DNA from: Methyloterricola oryzae
GTDB lineage: Bacteria; Pseudomonadota; Gammaproteobacteria; Methylococcales; Methylococcaceae
Assembly (NCBI RefSeq): GCF_000934725.1
Contig: NZ_JYNS01000001.1
Coordinates: 744,001 to 808,000, forward strand
DNA: 64,000 nucleotides
Reading direction: 5' to 3'
The notes under the pieces were generated by a model. It did not search any database. It had not been told where the DNA came from and worked only from the letters and a program-made list of their open reading frames with translations. The position numbers and the translations under genes were made by a program. Of this stretch, positions 56,541 through 64,000 are shown in pieces (the stretch's first letter is position 1; every line of letters starts with the position of its first letter).

Positions 56541-58391
56541 TCAGGCCGCGCGCACGGCGCTGGCGCTTTGCTCGTCGGGCGCCCTGCCCCCCAACGACGC
56601 CGACCATCCAGCAGCCGCCAGAGCGCAGCGGTTCGCCTCCTCCCCTCGCGCCGCATCGCAGTGTTCATTGCCGCAGGCCTGCTCCAGGGCGACCGAGCAT
56701 TTCAGGTGGCCAGGACGCGGCTGTTTGCGCACAAAGGCGGTGCGGGCCAGGTGGTAGCTGCGGTCCTCGCCCCAGAAGTTCCGGCTCATCTCCACCAGTT
56801 CCTCGATCCGGTATTGCTCCAGGGGCTTGACCGCCTCATCGGCTTCCCGCGCCGCGCGTTTGTCCGCCAGCAACTTTTCAAAATCGGGGCGGCTGGCCAT
56901 GGCCTCGGCGATCCGGATGATCTGTTCGCGGAAGCGGCCGAAACTGCCATTGCCCAGATCGTCCTGAATCACCACGTCGTCGATCAGGCCCATGGCTTTG
57001 GCCTCGTGCACGCTCACCGGCAGGCACTGCTCGGTGAGTTGCAGGGCGCGCTCGATCCCGACCCGCTTGGGCAGGGTATAGGTCCAATACTCCGAGCCAT
57101 ACAATCCGCCCATGCCCTTGTAATGGGGGTTGAGGACGATGCCCTCGCGGGCCAGCACGCGGTCCGCGGCAGTGGCCATCATAACCCCGCCGGCGCCGGC
57201 GCTGCCGTACAGGGCGGCGATGGTCAGCTGGTCGGTGGCGGTCAGCAGGCTGCGCACGAAATCGTCCATGGCATTGATGTTTTCCCAGGATTCCTGCGCC
57301 GGGTCCGCCGCCGCCTCGATCAGGTTCAGGTGGATGCCGTTGGACCAGAAATCCCGCCCGCCCATCAGCACGATCACCCGCATGGGCCGCTGCCGCGCGT
57401 ACAGCATGGCCTGCTCCAGCCGGCGGCAGTGATCGGTTCCCATGGCGCCGTTGTAGAAGCGGAAGTTCAAGTAGCCGACGTCGTTGTGTTCCTCATACCA
57501 AATGTCGCGAAAGCTGGCCGCCCGCGCCGGAGCCTGCACCGGCAGGGGCACTTCCGGAACATCGGACAACTGATCGCCGAGAACCATAGTGGCCGGTAGC
57601 TTGAAGTGCTCGGCGGCGTCCCCCCTGCGGCGCAGGTGGGAAATCCAGACGGCGCCGTCCACCGCTGCCCGGCAGATGGCGCCGTGGCGCTTCGCGATGA
57701 TCTGGCCGGGCTTGCCTACCAGGGTGCCTTCCTCGTGGGCACCGAACAGATAGACCGGTATGCCGCCGATCTCGTCCAGCACGCCGGGCGCGCCGTCGCC
57801 GGAGCGGATCTTGCGCAGGATGGTCGCCACGGAATCGCTTTCCCAGTCGATCCGCCGTGCCTCGAACTTGACGAAAGGACGGTAGCGCCCGCGCACGCCG
57901 GGCCTTGAATAGTCCAGGGGCGCGGGCACGAACAAGCCGCTCTGGAACCGGCGCACCGCGACCAGCATGGCCCGTACCGCAGCCCGCGTCACTTCGTCCC
58001 GGTACAGACTGCTCTTGCTGGCCTCGCGCATCTTGAATTCGTAGGTGGCCCAGATGGGCCCGGAATCCACATGCTCGGCGGCCTGCACCACGGTCACCCC
58101 CCATTCCGGCTCGCGGTTGAGGATCGACCAGTCCAGGGAGTTTCCGCCGCGGTCGCCGACGATGCCGGGGTGCAGGATAAGGCAGGTGTGCTGTTCCCAG
58201 ATGTCCCTGGGGATGACCTGGGCCAGCATCGGGCAGAGAATCAGCTCGGGCCGGAACTGGTTGACCGCCTCCCGCATCGCGTCGCCCGTCGTGGCGACGG
58301 CGACGCCGACCCAATGCCCGAGGGCCTTGAGTTCCACGTGGGCGTGTTGGGTCAGGCTGTTGTAGGCGCTGGACAGCAGCAGAATGCGCAT
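56541..58391 (-). CDS. hypX: HypX/HoxX hydrogenase maturation protein
   Basis: The 616-residue protein fuses an N-terminal formyltransferase-like domain (about 1-260; LILHPGIVGDRGGNSLDW and HVDSGPIWAT) to an enoyl-CoA hydratase/isomerase-like domain (about 290-560; NPHYKGMGGLYGSEYWTYTLP). HypX makes the active-site carbon monoxide ligand of aerobic [NiFe] hydrogenases from formyl-tetrahydrofolate. About 50 C-terminal residues after the ARTAFVRKQ segment look non-conserved. No hydrogenase or other hyp genes are in the window, so its partners must lie elsewhere. Start is ATG 58389-58391. Confidence 0.88.
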   Translation of the reverse strand: MRILLLSSAYNSLTQHAHVELKALGHWVGVAVATTGDAMREAVNQFRPELILCPMLAQVIPRDIWEQHTCLILHPGIVGDRGGNSLDWSILNREPEWGVTVVQAAEHVDSGPIWATYEFKMREASKSSLYRDEVTRAAVRAMLVAVRRFQSGLFVPAPLDYSRPGVRGRYRPFVKFEARRIDWESDSVATILRKIRSGDGAPGVLDEIGGIPVYLFGAHEEGTLVGKPGQIIAKRHGAICRAAVDGAVWISHLRRRGDAAEHFKLPATMVLGDQLSDVPEVPLPVQAPARAASFRDIWYEEHNDVGYLNFRFYNGAMGTDHCRRLEQAMLYARQRPMRVIVLMGGRDFWSNGIHLNLIEAAADPAQESWENINAMDDFVRSLLTATDQLTIAALYGSAGAGGVMMATAADRVLAREGIVLNPHYKGMGGLYGSEYWTYTLPKRVGIERALQLTEQCLPVSVHEAKAMGLIDDVVIQDDLGNGSFGRFREQIIRIAEAMASRPDFEKLLADKRAAREADEAVKPLEQYRIEELVEMSRNFWGEDRSYHLARTAFVRKQPRPGHLKCSVALEQACGNEHCDAARGEEANRCALAAAGWSASLGGRAPDEQSASAVRAA

Positions 58392-58446
58392 GGTGGAACC
58401 CTCCTGTTGATCAGATCAAGGCTCGGCGAGCCGAGGCAATCGGTAC

Positions 58447-59535
58447 TCAAAATGCGTTCAGTGCGGTTTTGTGGGCCTCCAAGTGGCGTTCGGTCAGCGA
58501 TGGAGCAGGCTTTGGGCCTTGGGGGCGAAAGCGCGCGCGGTAATCCTGTGGATTGATGCCGATATTGCGCAAAAAGGCCCTGCGCATGCGCTCCTGATCT
58601 CCGAAACCAGCCATCACGGCAATGCTGTCGATGCGATGGTCGGTGGAACCGAGGAGATGCCGGGCCGCGTCGACCCGCGCCTTCTCCACGAACTTGGCCG
58701 GTGTCATCCCGGTTTCTTCCTGGAACACCCGGGCAAAATTGCGGGTGCTCATGGCCATGTGCTCGGCCAGGATCTCGATGCGCAGATCCTCGGCGGGGTT
58801 TTCCATGATCCAAATCTGCAATTTGCGCAGGTCCTGGTTCTTGGTGGCTTCGCTCACCAGATAGCCGCTGAACTGGGATTGTCCGCCGGGGCGTTTGAGG
58901 AACATCACCAGGTAGCGGGCAACGTTCAGTGCCTGCTCCTGGCCCCAGTCCTCTTCCACCAGGGACAACGCGAGATCGATGCCGGAGGTGATGCCGCCCG
59001 ATGTCGAGATGGGCGCGTCGCGGACGAAGATCCGATCGGGCTCGACCTTGATCAAGGGGTAGTCGGCGGTCAGCCGATCGCAGTAAGCCCAATGTGTGGT
59101 GGCGCAGCGGCCGTCCAGCAAGCCGGTCTTGGCCAGGAGGAAGGCGCCGGTGCAGACCGAGACCAGACGCCGCACCCGCGAGGACATGTAGAGCACCCAG
59201 GCCATCAGGTCCGGGTCGGCCAGGATTGCGTTGACGTCGGGAGAGCCCGGCATGATGAGGGTGTCGATGTCGCCGTTGACTTCACCGTAGGCCCCATCGG
59301 CGTGAATCCTGAGGCCACAGGAGGCGGTGACAGGGCCCGCCTGTTTGGCCAGCACCCGGATGTTGTAGACCGGTTCGGTAGACAGCCCCGCCATCTGCCT
59401 GCCCAGATTGGTGAAGGAGAACACCTCCATGGGACCGGTGAGGTCGATGATCTCGACACCATCGAAGGCGACGATGGCGACATTCCTCACCCGGTGGGGA
59501 AACAACTCCGCGTGCGATTCTGGCTTTCGGACCAT
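58447..59535 (-). CDS. GlxA-family AraC-type transcriptional regulator
   Basis: The 362-residue regulator has an N-terminal DJ-1/PfpI-like domain (about 18-190), with the nucleophile-elbow cysteine in LVSVCTGAFLLAKTG, and a C-terminal AraC/XylS DNA-binding region of two helix-turn-helix motifs (about 240-330, IEILAEHMAMSTRNFARVF). Family members sense small metabolites; the effector here is unknown. ATG 59533-59535 has GGAGAGGTGG upstream. It is read in the same direction as hypX, which begins 55 bases downstream, so it may regulate or be cotranscribed with hypX. Confidence 0.88.
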   Translation of the reverse strand: MVRKPESHAELFPHRVRNVAIVAFDGVEIIDLTGPMEVFSFTNLGRQMAGLSTEPVYNIRVLAKQAGPVTASCGLRIHADGAYGEVNGDIDTLIMPGSPDVNAILADPDLMAWVLYMSSRVRRLVSVCTGAFLLAKTGLLDGRCATTHWAYCDRLTADYPLIKVEPDRIFVRDAPISTSGGITSGIDLALSLVEEDWGQEQALNVARYLVMFLKRPGGQSQFSGYLVSEATKNQDLRKLQIWIMENPAEDLRIEILAEHMAMSTRNFARVFQEETGMTPAKFVEKARVDAARHLLGSTDHRIDSIAVMAGFGDQERMRRAFLRNIGINPQDYRARFRPQGPKPAPSLTERHLEAHKTALNAF

Positions 59536-59822
59536 GGCAATACCACCTCTCCTGATCGGTTGCTCCACGCCACCTTCTGATGGCTCCGCCCTGCGCCCAG
59601 CCTGGCCAAGCCTGCGGGGGGGCAAGCCCCTCGCATTGCCTGCGCCAGATCGGTGCAAAATGGGGATGAGTGACATGCTCGCGCCAAGTTGGCGCGGGCA
59701 CAATGACAATCTGCCCTCTTTTTCTGCCAAACCGATCGGACACACATGAGGACATTACCTTTGGGTCGTTTCCGGACTGTCAGGACAAAGCCTCGGAAAT
59801 CGCGGCAAAGGGCACTGAACGT

Positions 59823-60707
59823 CTAAAGCTGACGCAAAGCCCCTCGCGCCAACTCAAGGATCCGGTCTGTCAGGATCTGCCTGGCGCTGGTCTTGCGCCA
59901 GACCAGCCCGACAATGCGCCGCGGGGCGGGTTCGGTGAAGGGCAGGTAGCGGATCTCCGGATCGTCGGAGCGGGCGGCGATTCGGGGCATCAGGGTGAGG
60001 CCGCTGCCCGCCTTGACCATCATGCGCAGGGTTTCCAGGCTGGTGGCACGAAAATCCGCTTCTTCATGACCGCCGTGCTGGTAACACACATCCAGAGCCT
60101 GATCCCGCAGGCAATGGCCTTCATCCAATAGCAGCAGCTTCACCTGGCGCAATTCGGCCGGGTCAATCTGCGCGCGGCCTGCCCACGGATGGGTGGCTGG
60201 AAGCGCCAGCAGGAAAGGATCCTCGAAGATCTTCATCGCCACCAGCGCCGGGTCGTTCACCGGCAGCGCCAGCAGGGCCGCATCGCACTGGCCCGCCTTG
60301 AGACGCTCCACCAGGACGTCGGTCTTCTCTTCCACCAGGAGCAGCTTCAGCTTGGGCAGAGCCCGGCTTATCTCCGGCACCAGGCAGGGAAAGACATAGC
60401 TGGCCAGGGTGGGAAACGCACCCAGGCGGAAGCTTCCGGCCAGCGGGTCGCGGGAGCTCTCGGCGATGGTCTTGATCAGGTCCACCTCGCCCAGGATGCG
60501 CCGGCTCGCCTCCAGGATACGCTCGCCCGGCTCGGTCAGGCGCACCGAGCGGTTGCTGCGTTCGAACAGCGTGACGCCCAGTTCTTCCTCCAGTTTCTTG
60601 ATCTGCATGCTGAGGGTGGGCTGGCTGACGAAGCAGGCTTCGGCCGCCTGACTGAAGTTCTTCAGGTCGGCGACGGTCACTAGATATCGAATATCCCGAA
60701 GATTCAT
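59823..60707 (-). CDS. oxyR: Hydrogen peroxide-sensing LysR-type regulator
   Basis: The 294-residue protein has the LysR winged-helix N-terminus (MNLRDIRYLVTVADLKNFSQAA, quoted in part below 20 residues elsewhere) and the OxyR redox site DEGHCLRDQALDVC. The two sensor cysteines fall at residues 199 and 208, the same numbering as in E. coli, and FRATSLETLRMMV follows as usual. Oxidation to a disulfide switches the tetramer to its activating form. It is divergently transcribed from a small secreted-protein gene, and a near-consensus OxyR operator lies in the 169-base gap. Confidence 0.95.
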   Translation of the reverse strand: MNLRDIRYLVTVADLKNFSQAAEACFVSQPTLSMQIKKLEEELGVTLFERSNRSVRLTEPGERILEASRRILGEVDLIKTIAESSRDPLAGSFRLGAFPTLASYVFPCLVPEISRALPKLKLLLVEEKTDVLVERLKAGQCDAALLALPVNDPALVAMKIFEDPFLLALPATHPWAGRAQIDPAELRQVKLLLLDEGHCLRDQALDVCYQHGGHEEADFRATSLETLRMMVKAGSGLTLMPRIAARSDDPEIRYLPFTEPAPRRIVGLVWRKTSARQILTDRILELARGALRQL

Positions 60708-60743
60708 GACGGCTCAGGCTGGGCGTTGGCGAGGCCATTAATT

Positions 60744-60780
60744 ATAGATATGGTCGATTATAAAAATAAGAACAAACGAT
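60744..60780. promoter_or_regulatory. Candidate OxyR operator
   Basis: The sequence has the OxyR consensus layout of four tetranucleotides with seven-base spacers: ATAG (60744-60747), CGAT (60755-60758), ATAA (60766-60769) and CGAT (60777-60780), against ATAG-N7-CTAT-N7-ATAG-N7-CTAT. That is 13 of 16 positions with exact spacing. It lies 37 bases from the oxyR start and about 97 bases from the start of the divergent gene, so it could serve both oxyR autoregulation and activation of the small gene. Confidence 0.6.
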
Positions 60781-60876
60781 TTTATTTATTTATGCAAGCA
60801 CCCCAGACTATCTCCCAAGCCAGACGGCCGACCGGACTGGCTGATCCATCAACCCGATACCAACAGGAGCACGACC

Positions 60877-61188
60877 ATGAACACTTCGATCCGTCACATC
60901 ATCACCGCCGCCGCTATCGTTAGCGCTTCCGCCACGGGCAATGCCTGGGCCCACGGGGCGCAGGACGCCGGCATGCACCCCATCGCAGATGCGGCCATCG
61001 TCTACAACAACACGGCCTATGCCCAGACCCAATCCAGCCCGCCCCAAACGGCAAGCGCCGGCGAAGCCGCCACCGTCCTCGTGCTCTATGTGGACCAGGC
61101 CCACGGCCCGGCCATATACAGCTACCCAGGCCGCGCGGAAGTGCAGGCCATTGAAAGCTGCGCCGCGCCGCGCTGGGTGGTCCAATGA
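60877..61188 (+). CDS. Small secreted protein divergent from oxyR
   Basis: The 103-residue product has a typical signal peptide with a likely cleavage after AWA at residue 25, giving a mature protein of about 78 residues. It starts at ATG 60877 with AGGAG upstream. The mature part begins HGAQDAGMHP and has one cysteine; its middle is Gln/Ser/Ala-rich. I do not recognise the family. The position opposite oxyR with a shared candidate operator suggests peroxide-linked expression. Its TGA overlaps the ATG of a second small frame (61185-61346). Confidence 0.7.
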   Translation: MNTSIRHIITAAAIVSASATGNAWAHGAQDAGMHPIADAAIVYNNTAYAQTQSSPPQTASAGEAATVLVLYVDQAHGPAIYSYPGRAEVQAIESCAAPRWVVQ

Positions 61189-61346
61189 CCGGCGTGGAGA
61201 TTGGCATGCTGGCCGAGATGACCGCCACACTGGCCTTCTCCCTCGGGTATTGCCTGCGCTTCGACCACCGCATGGAGCGATTGCAGGCCGAGTCGGGCAA
61301 CGCGTCTGAACCGGTCAGTCCAGGGAGGATGGATGCCAATACGTAG
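61185..61346 (+). CDS. Translationally coupled 53-residue protein
   Basis: This frame starts at the ATG in an ATGA overlap with the stop of the preceding gene and ends at TAG 61344-61346. It has no ribosome-binding site of its own beyond the coupling context. The product MTGVEIGMLAEM... has one moderately hydrophobic segment (about 13-24) with a cysteine and a polar C-terminal half; no signal peptide is clear. The four-base overlap is the best evidence that it is real; a short chance frame cannot be excluded. Confidence 0.45.
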   Translation: MTGVEIGMLAEMTATLAFSLGYCLRFDHRMERLQAESGNASEPVSPGRMDANT

Positions 61347-61536
61347 CGAGATAACACCAGCCGGGCAAGGAATCGCCCGGCTGTCCGCCCGTCCAGGCTT
61401 TACCCGACACCGCGGATGTGCGCCGCGCCGCTTGGTGCCATAATTCGCCCGGACCCCGGTCGACTGCCGGGCTCGGCGCCGCGGCACATGCCCGCCGGCA
61501 ACCTCGGACTTCCAATCAAGCAATCGCAGGCTCACC

Positions 61537-64000
61537 ATGAACGTTCCCGCCAAGAGCCAATGGACCGTCAGCGCCAGCAGCGGCGATGCCCGCGCCGCCA
61601 TCGACGACGCCTATTCCACCCACTGGGCCTGTGCGCCAGGCGCGGACTCCTGGCTGGTTATCGACCTGGGCCAAGCCGCGACCCTGGGCGGTATCGAGAT
61701 CTACTGGGGCCGGTTGTTCGCGGACGTCTACACCATCGAATCCTCGCTGGACGGCCAGGCCTGGTCGCCGCTGTGCGCCACCGCCTATGGGGAGGGCGGT
61801 CAGAATGTGTTCGCCTTTCCGCCCGCTGAAGCCCGCTACCTGCGCTGGCGCGGGGCCAACAAGTCCCAGGACAAGGGCGTGGAGATCGTGGAGATCAATG
61901 TTTACGGTCCCGAGAACGCCGCCAAGGTGTTGGAGCCGGGACGCATCGCCGCCTTGGGCCATGGCGCGGTGCGTATCCCCACGGGCGAGAGCCTGACCGT
62001 GGATTTCGGCTATGTGCGCTCGCCCTTGGGCGTTCTGGTGAAATGGGGGGCGGACTACGGCAAGCACTTTTCCGTGCACCTGTCCGACGACGGCGAGACC
62101 TTCCGGGAGGTCGGCCGCATCGACACGGGCAACGGGGATTACGACAACTTCTACTGGCGCATCACCACCAGCCGTTACCTGCGCTTCAGCGTGCACCAGG
62201 CCAGCAGCCCGGAGGGCGTCGTGATCGAGGAACTCAAGCTGCGCATCCTCAACAAGGACCGCATGCCCATCGGCCAACTGGAGCGGGCGGCACAGGCCGC
62301 GCGCGCCGACCTCTATCCCCAGTCCTTGCTGGCCCGCCAACTTTACTGGACCGTTCTGGGTGAATGGGACCACCCGGAAGAGGCCCTGTTCGACGAATAC
62401 GGCAACCTGGAGCCGCAGATGGGCTCGGCCCAGATCATGCCCCTGCTGCGGCTGGACGGCGCCTTGCACGGCGCGGCGGGGGCAGAGGACCTGGCCCAGA
62501 GCCTGGCCGAAGGTTCCCTGCCGATCCCCTCGGTCGCCTGGTCGCAGTCCGGGCTTGCGCTCACTTCGACGGCCCTGGCGCGCGGCGGCGCCGCATTCGT
62601 GGAACACCGGCTGAGCAATCCCACGTCGCGGCATCTTTCGGGCTCCCTGGTCCTGGCCCTGCGCCCGGTGCAGATCAATCCCTACTGGCAGCACGGCGGC
62701 CACGCCCCGGTCAATGCCATCGAGGTGGAGGGGCGGCAGATCCGGGTCAATGGGCGCCCTTTCGCGGCCCTGTCCCGCGCCCCGGACAGCCTGACGGTCT
62801 GCGATTTCGACCAGGGCGATGTGGTCAGCCAGATCGCGCAAGGCCCGCTGCCGACAGGGGCCAGCCTGCAATCGATGTCCGGTCTGGTGAGCGCCGCCTT
62901 CGAGTTCGCATTCGAACTAGCGCCCGGCGATAGCACGTCGGTCGTCGTGGCGGCGGCCCTGCGCGAGGGCGTTACGCTCGATGCCGCGGTCGACTTCCCG
63001 TCCCTCAAGGCGGCGACCCTCTCCGCCTGGCGCGAGAAGATCGGCCCGCGCCGGATCAGCGTCGGCGACCTCGAAGTCAGCGACACGGTGGAGGCCCAGA
63101 CAGGCCTGATCCTGGTGAACGCCACGCGGCACGCCTTCAAGCCAGGGCCGCGCAATTACGACCGGGTCTGGATCCGCGACGGTTCATCCCAGGCGCTGGC
63201 CCTCCTCTACGCCGGCCTGATCGAGGAAGCCAAGACCTATGCGGCCTGGTATGCGGAGCGGGTCTATCCCAACGGCATGGTGCCGCCTATCCTCAACCCG
63301 GACGGCACGGTCAACCGCGGCTATGGCAGCGATATCGAATTCGACGCCCAGGGGCAGTTGGTGGACATGGTCGCCGACATCTACCGCATCAGCGGCGACC
63401 AGGATTTCCTGCGCGCGGTCTACGAACCCGTGCTGCGCGCCACCCGCTTCATCGAGGAACTGGTCGCCCGCACCAACGCCATCCATGAACCGGAAAGCCG
63501 CTTCTATGGCCTGCTGGCGCCTTCCATCAGCCATGAGGGCTACAACAAGCCCACCTACAGCTACTGGGACGATTTCTTTGCCTTGAGCGCCTACCGCAAT
63601 GCGGCCTGGCTGGCGAGGGAACTGGGCGATGAGGCCACCGCCGCCGAGATGGAAGCCAAGGGCAAGGACTTCGCCGCCAACCTGGCGCGCTCCATGCGCC
63701 TGACCGCCGAGCGACGGGGGCTGGGCCTGGTGCCCGCCTCCGCGGACCGCGATGACGTCGACCCCACCTCCACCTCCATCGTGTTCGAACTCCTGCGGGT
63801 GGACGACGTGCTGCCCGCCGAGTGCATAGGGCCTACCTACGACATGTACCGCGAACACCTGGAAGTGATCCGCAAGCCCGATTTCAAGGGTGGCTTCACC
63901 CCTTACGAGATCCGCAACCTGAATGCCTTCGTGGCCCTGGGCCGGTTGGAGGATGCCTACGGACTATTAACGGATTCCCTGAGCTGGCGTCGCCCGCCCG
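61537..64000 (+). CDS. Large six-hairpin glycosidase-like protein, 3' end beyond window
   Basis: The frame opens at ATG 61537 and has no stop before the window ends (821 codons visible). The N-terminal 130 residues resemble an F5/8-type-C (discoidin) carbohydrate-binding module (SWLVIDLGQAATLGGIEIYW, at the 20-residue limit), and a second similar module seems to follow at about 150-245 (YDNFYWRITTSRYLRFSV). From about 520 on, NYDRVWIRDGSSQALALLYAG, quoted here in part, and repeated helical segments fit an (alpha/alpha)6-barrel glycosidase such as an amylo-alpha-1,6-glucosidase-like enzyme. No signal peptide is visible. The substrate cannot be assigned. Confidence 0.75.
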   Translation, partial: MNVPAKSQWTVSASSGDARAAIDDAYSTHWACAPGADSWLVIDLGQAATLGGIEIYWGRLFADVYTIESSLDGQAWSPLCATAYGEGGQNVFAFPPAEARYLRWRGANKSQDKGVEIVEINVYGPENAAKVLEPGRIAALGHGAVRIPTGESLTVDFGYVRSPLGVLVKWGADYGKHFSVHLSDDGETFREVGRIDTGNGDYDNFYWRITTSRYLRFSVHQASSPEGVVIEELKLRILNKDRMPIGQLERAAQAARADLYPQSLLARQLYWTVLGEWDHPEEALFDEYGNLEPQMGSAQIMPLLRLDGALHGAAGAEDLAQSLAEGSLPIPSVAWSQSGLALTSTALARGGAAFVEHRLSNPTSRHLSGSLVLALRPVQINPYWQHGGHAPVNAIEVEGRQIRVNGRPFAALSRAPDSLTVCDFDQGDVVSQIAQGPLPTGASLQSMSGLVSAAFEFAFELAPGDSTSVVVAAALREGVTLDAAVDFPSLKAATLSAWREKIGPRRISVGDLEVSDTVEAQTGLILVNATRHAFKPGPRNYDRVWIRDGSSQALALLYAGLIEEAKTYAAWYAERVYPNGMVPPILNPDGTVNRGYGSDIEFDAQGQLVDMVADIYRISGDQDFLRAVYEPVLRATRFIEELVARTNAIHEPESRFYGLLAPSISHEGYNKPTYSYWDDFFALSAYRNAAWLARELGDEATAAEMEAKGKDFAANLARSMRLTAERRGLGLVPASADRDDVDPTSTSIVFELLRVDDVLPAECIGPTYDMYREHLEVIRKPDFKGGFTPYEIRNLNAFVALGRLEDAYGLLTDSLSWRRPP

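Overview
The window is GC-rich chromosomal DNA from a proteobacterium, most likely a gammaproteobacterium. The best evidence is the house-keeping block argB - algC - dut - coaBC - radC with pyrE close by (18.4-26.8 kb), an order I know from Pseudomonas-like genomes. OxyR with the exact C199/C208 pair, a two-gene PntA/PntB transhydrogenase, GspA/GspB and RodZ fit the same picture. A methanotroph (Methylococcales) or a related lineage is possible, but nothing here proves it. I found no rRNA, tRNA, CRISPR array or complete insertion sequence.

Layout. 0-2.3 kb: the tail of an EAL-domain gene, a small unknown gene, a MITE-like repeat and a GTP cyclohydrolase II fused to a RibD-type reductase. 2.6-10.2 kb: an Anbu proteasome-like peptidase followed by two giant transglutaminase/DUF2126 proteins; the second has lost the catalytic cysteine and several DUF2126 signature residues. 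10.4-12.2 kb: a lipoprotein and glgC. 12.6-14.8 kb: an RsbV/RsbW/RsbU-like partner-switching module whose phosphatase carries a cyclic-nucleotide-binding-type domain. 15.1-20.1 kb: unknown membrane and envelope proteins, an orphan MoxR ATPase, pyrE and a DUF4124 protein. 20.1-26.8 kb: argB, a repeat-bounded YunG-like insertion, algC, dut, coaBC, radC. 26.8-31.5 kb: a CopD-like membrane protein, rsmE-bioA, metF, a two-helix membrane protein and mutM. 31.6-35.6 kb: a four-gene Gld-like ABC exporter operon. 36.2-41.9 kb: pntA-pntB and a chemoreceptor. 42-46.6 kb: an HPPD-superfamily dioxygenase, rodZ, a PIG-L deacetylase and an amino acid permease.

46.7-47.6 kb is a small accessory island: a nucleotidyltransferase-like gene with integron-cassette-like borders, lying between two copies of a strongly palindromic repeat. 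47.7-55.5 kb: a secreted protein with a possible clan CD peptidase dyad, gspB/gspA, an RNase T2, a BFD-type [2Fe-2S] protein overlapping a short RNase J. 55.5-55.8 kb is unusually AT-rich and carries clustered DnaA boxes, a candidate origin or DnaA-titration site. 56-61.3 kb: a coiled-coil protein, hypX, a GlxA-type regulator, oxyR, and a divergent small secreted protein with a near-consensus OxyR operator between them. The window ends inside a large six-hairpin glycosidase-like gene with an F5/8-type-C-like N-terminus.

Working units that can be argued from layout are: the Anbu/transglutaminase cluster, the partner-switching cluster, the ABC exporter operon, pntAB, gspAB, rsmE/bioA, and the oxyR/small-protein divergent pair. 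The strongest candidates for undescribed biology are the active/inactive transglutaminase pair beside Anbu, the OxyR-linked small secreted protein with its translationally coupled 53-codon partner, the repeat-bounded cassette at 47 kb, and the DnaA-box region.
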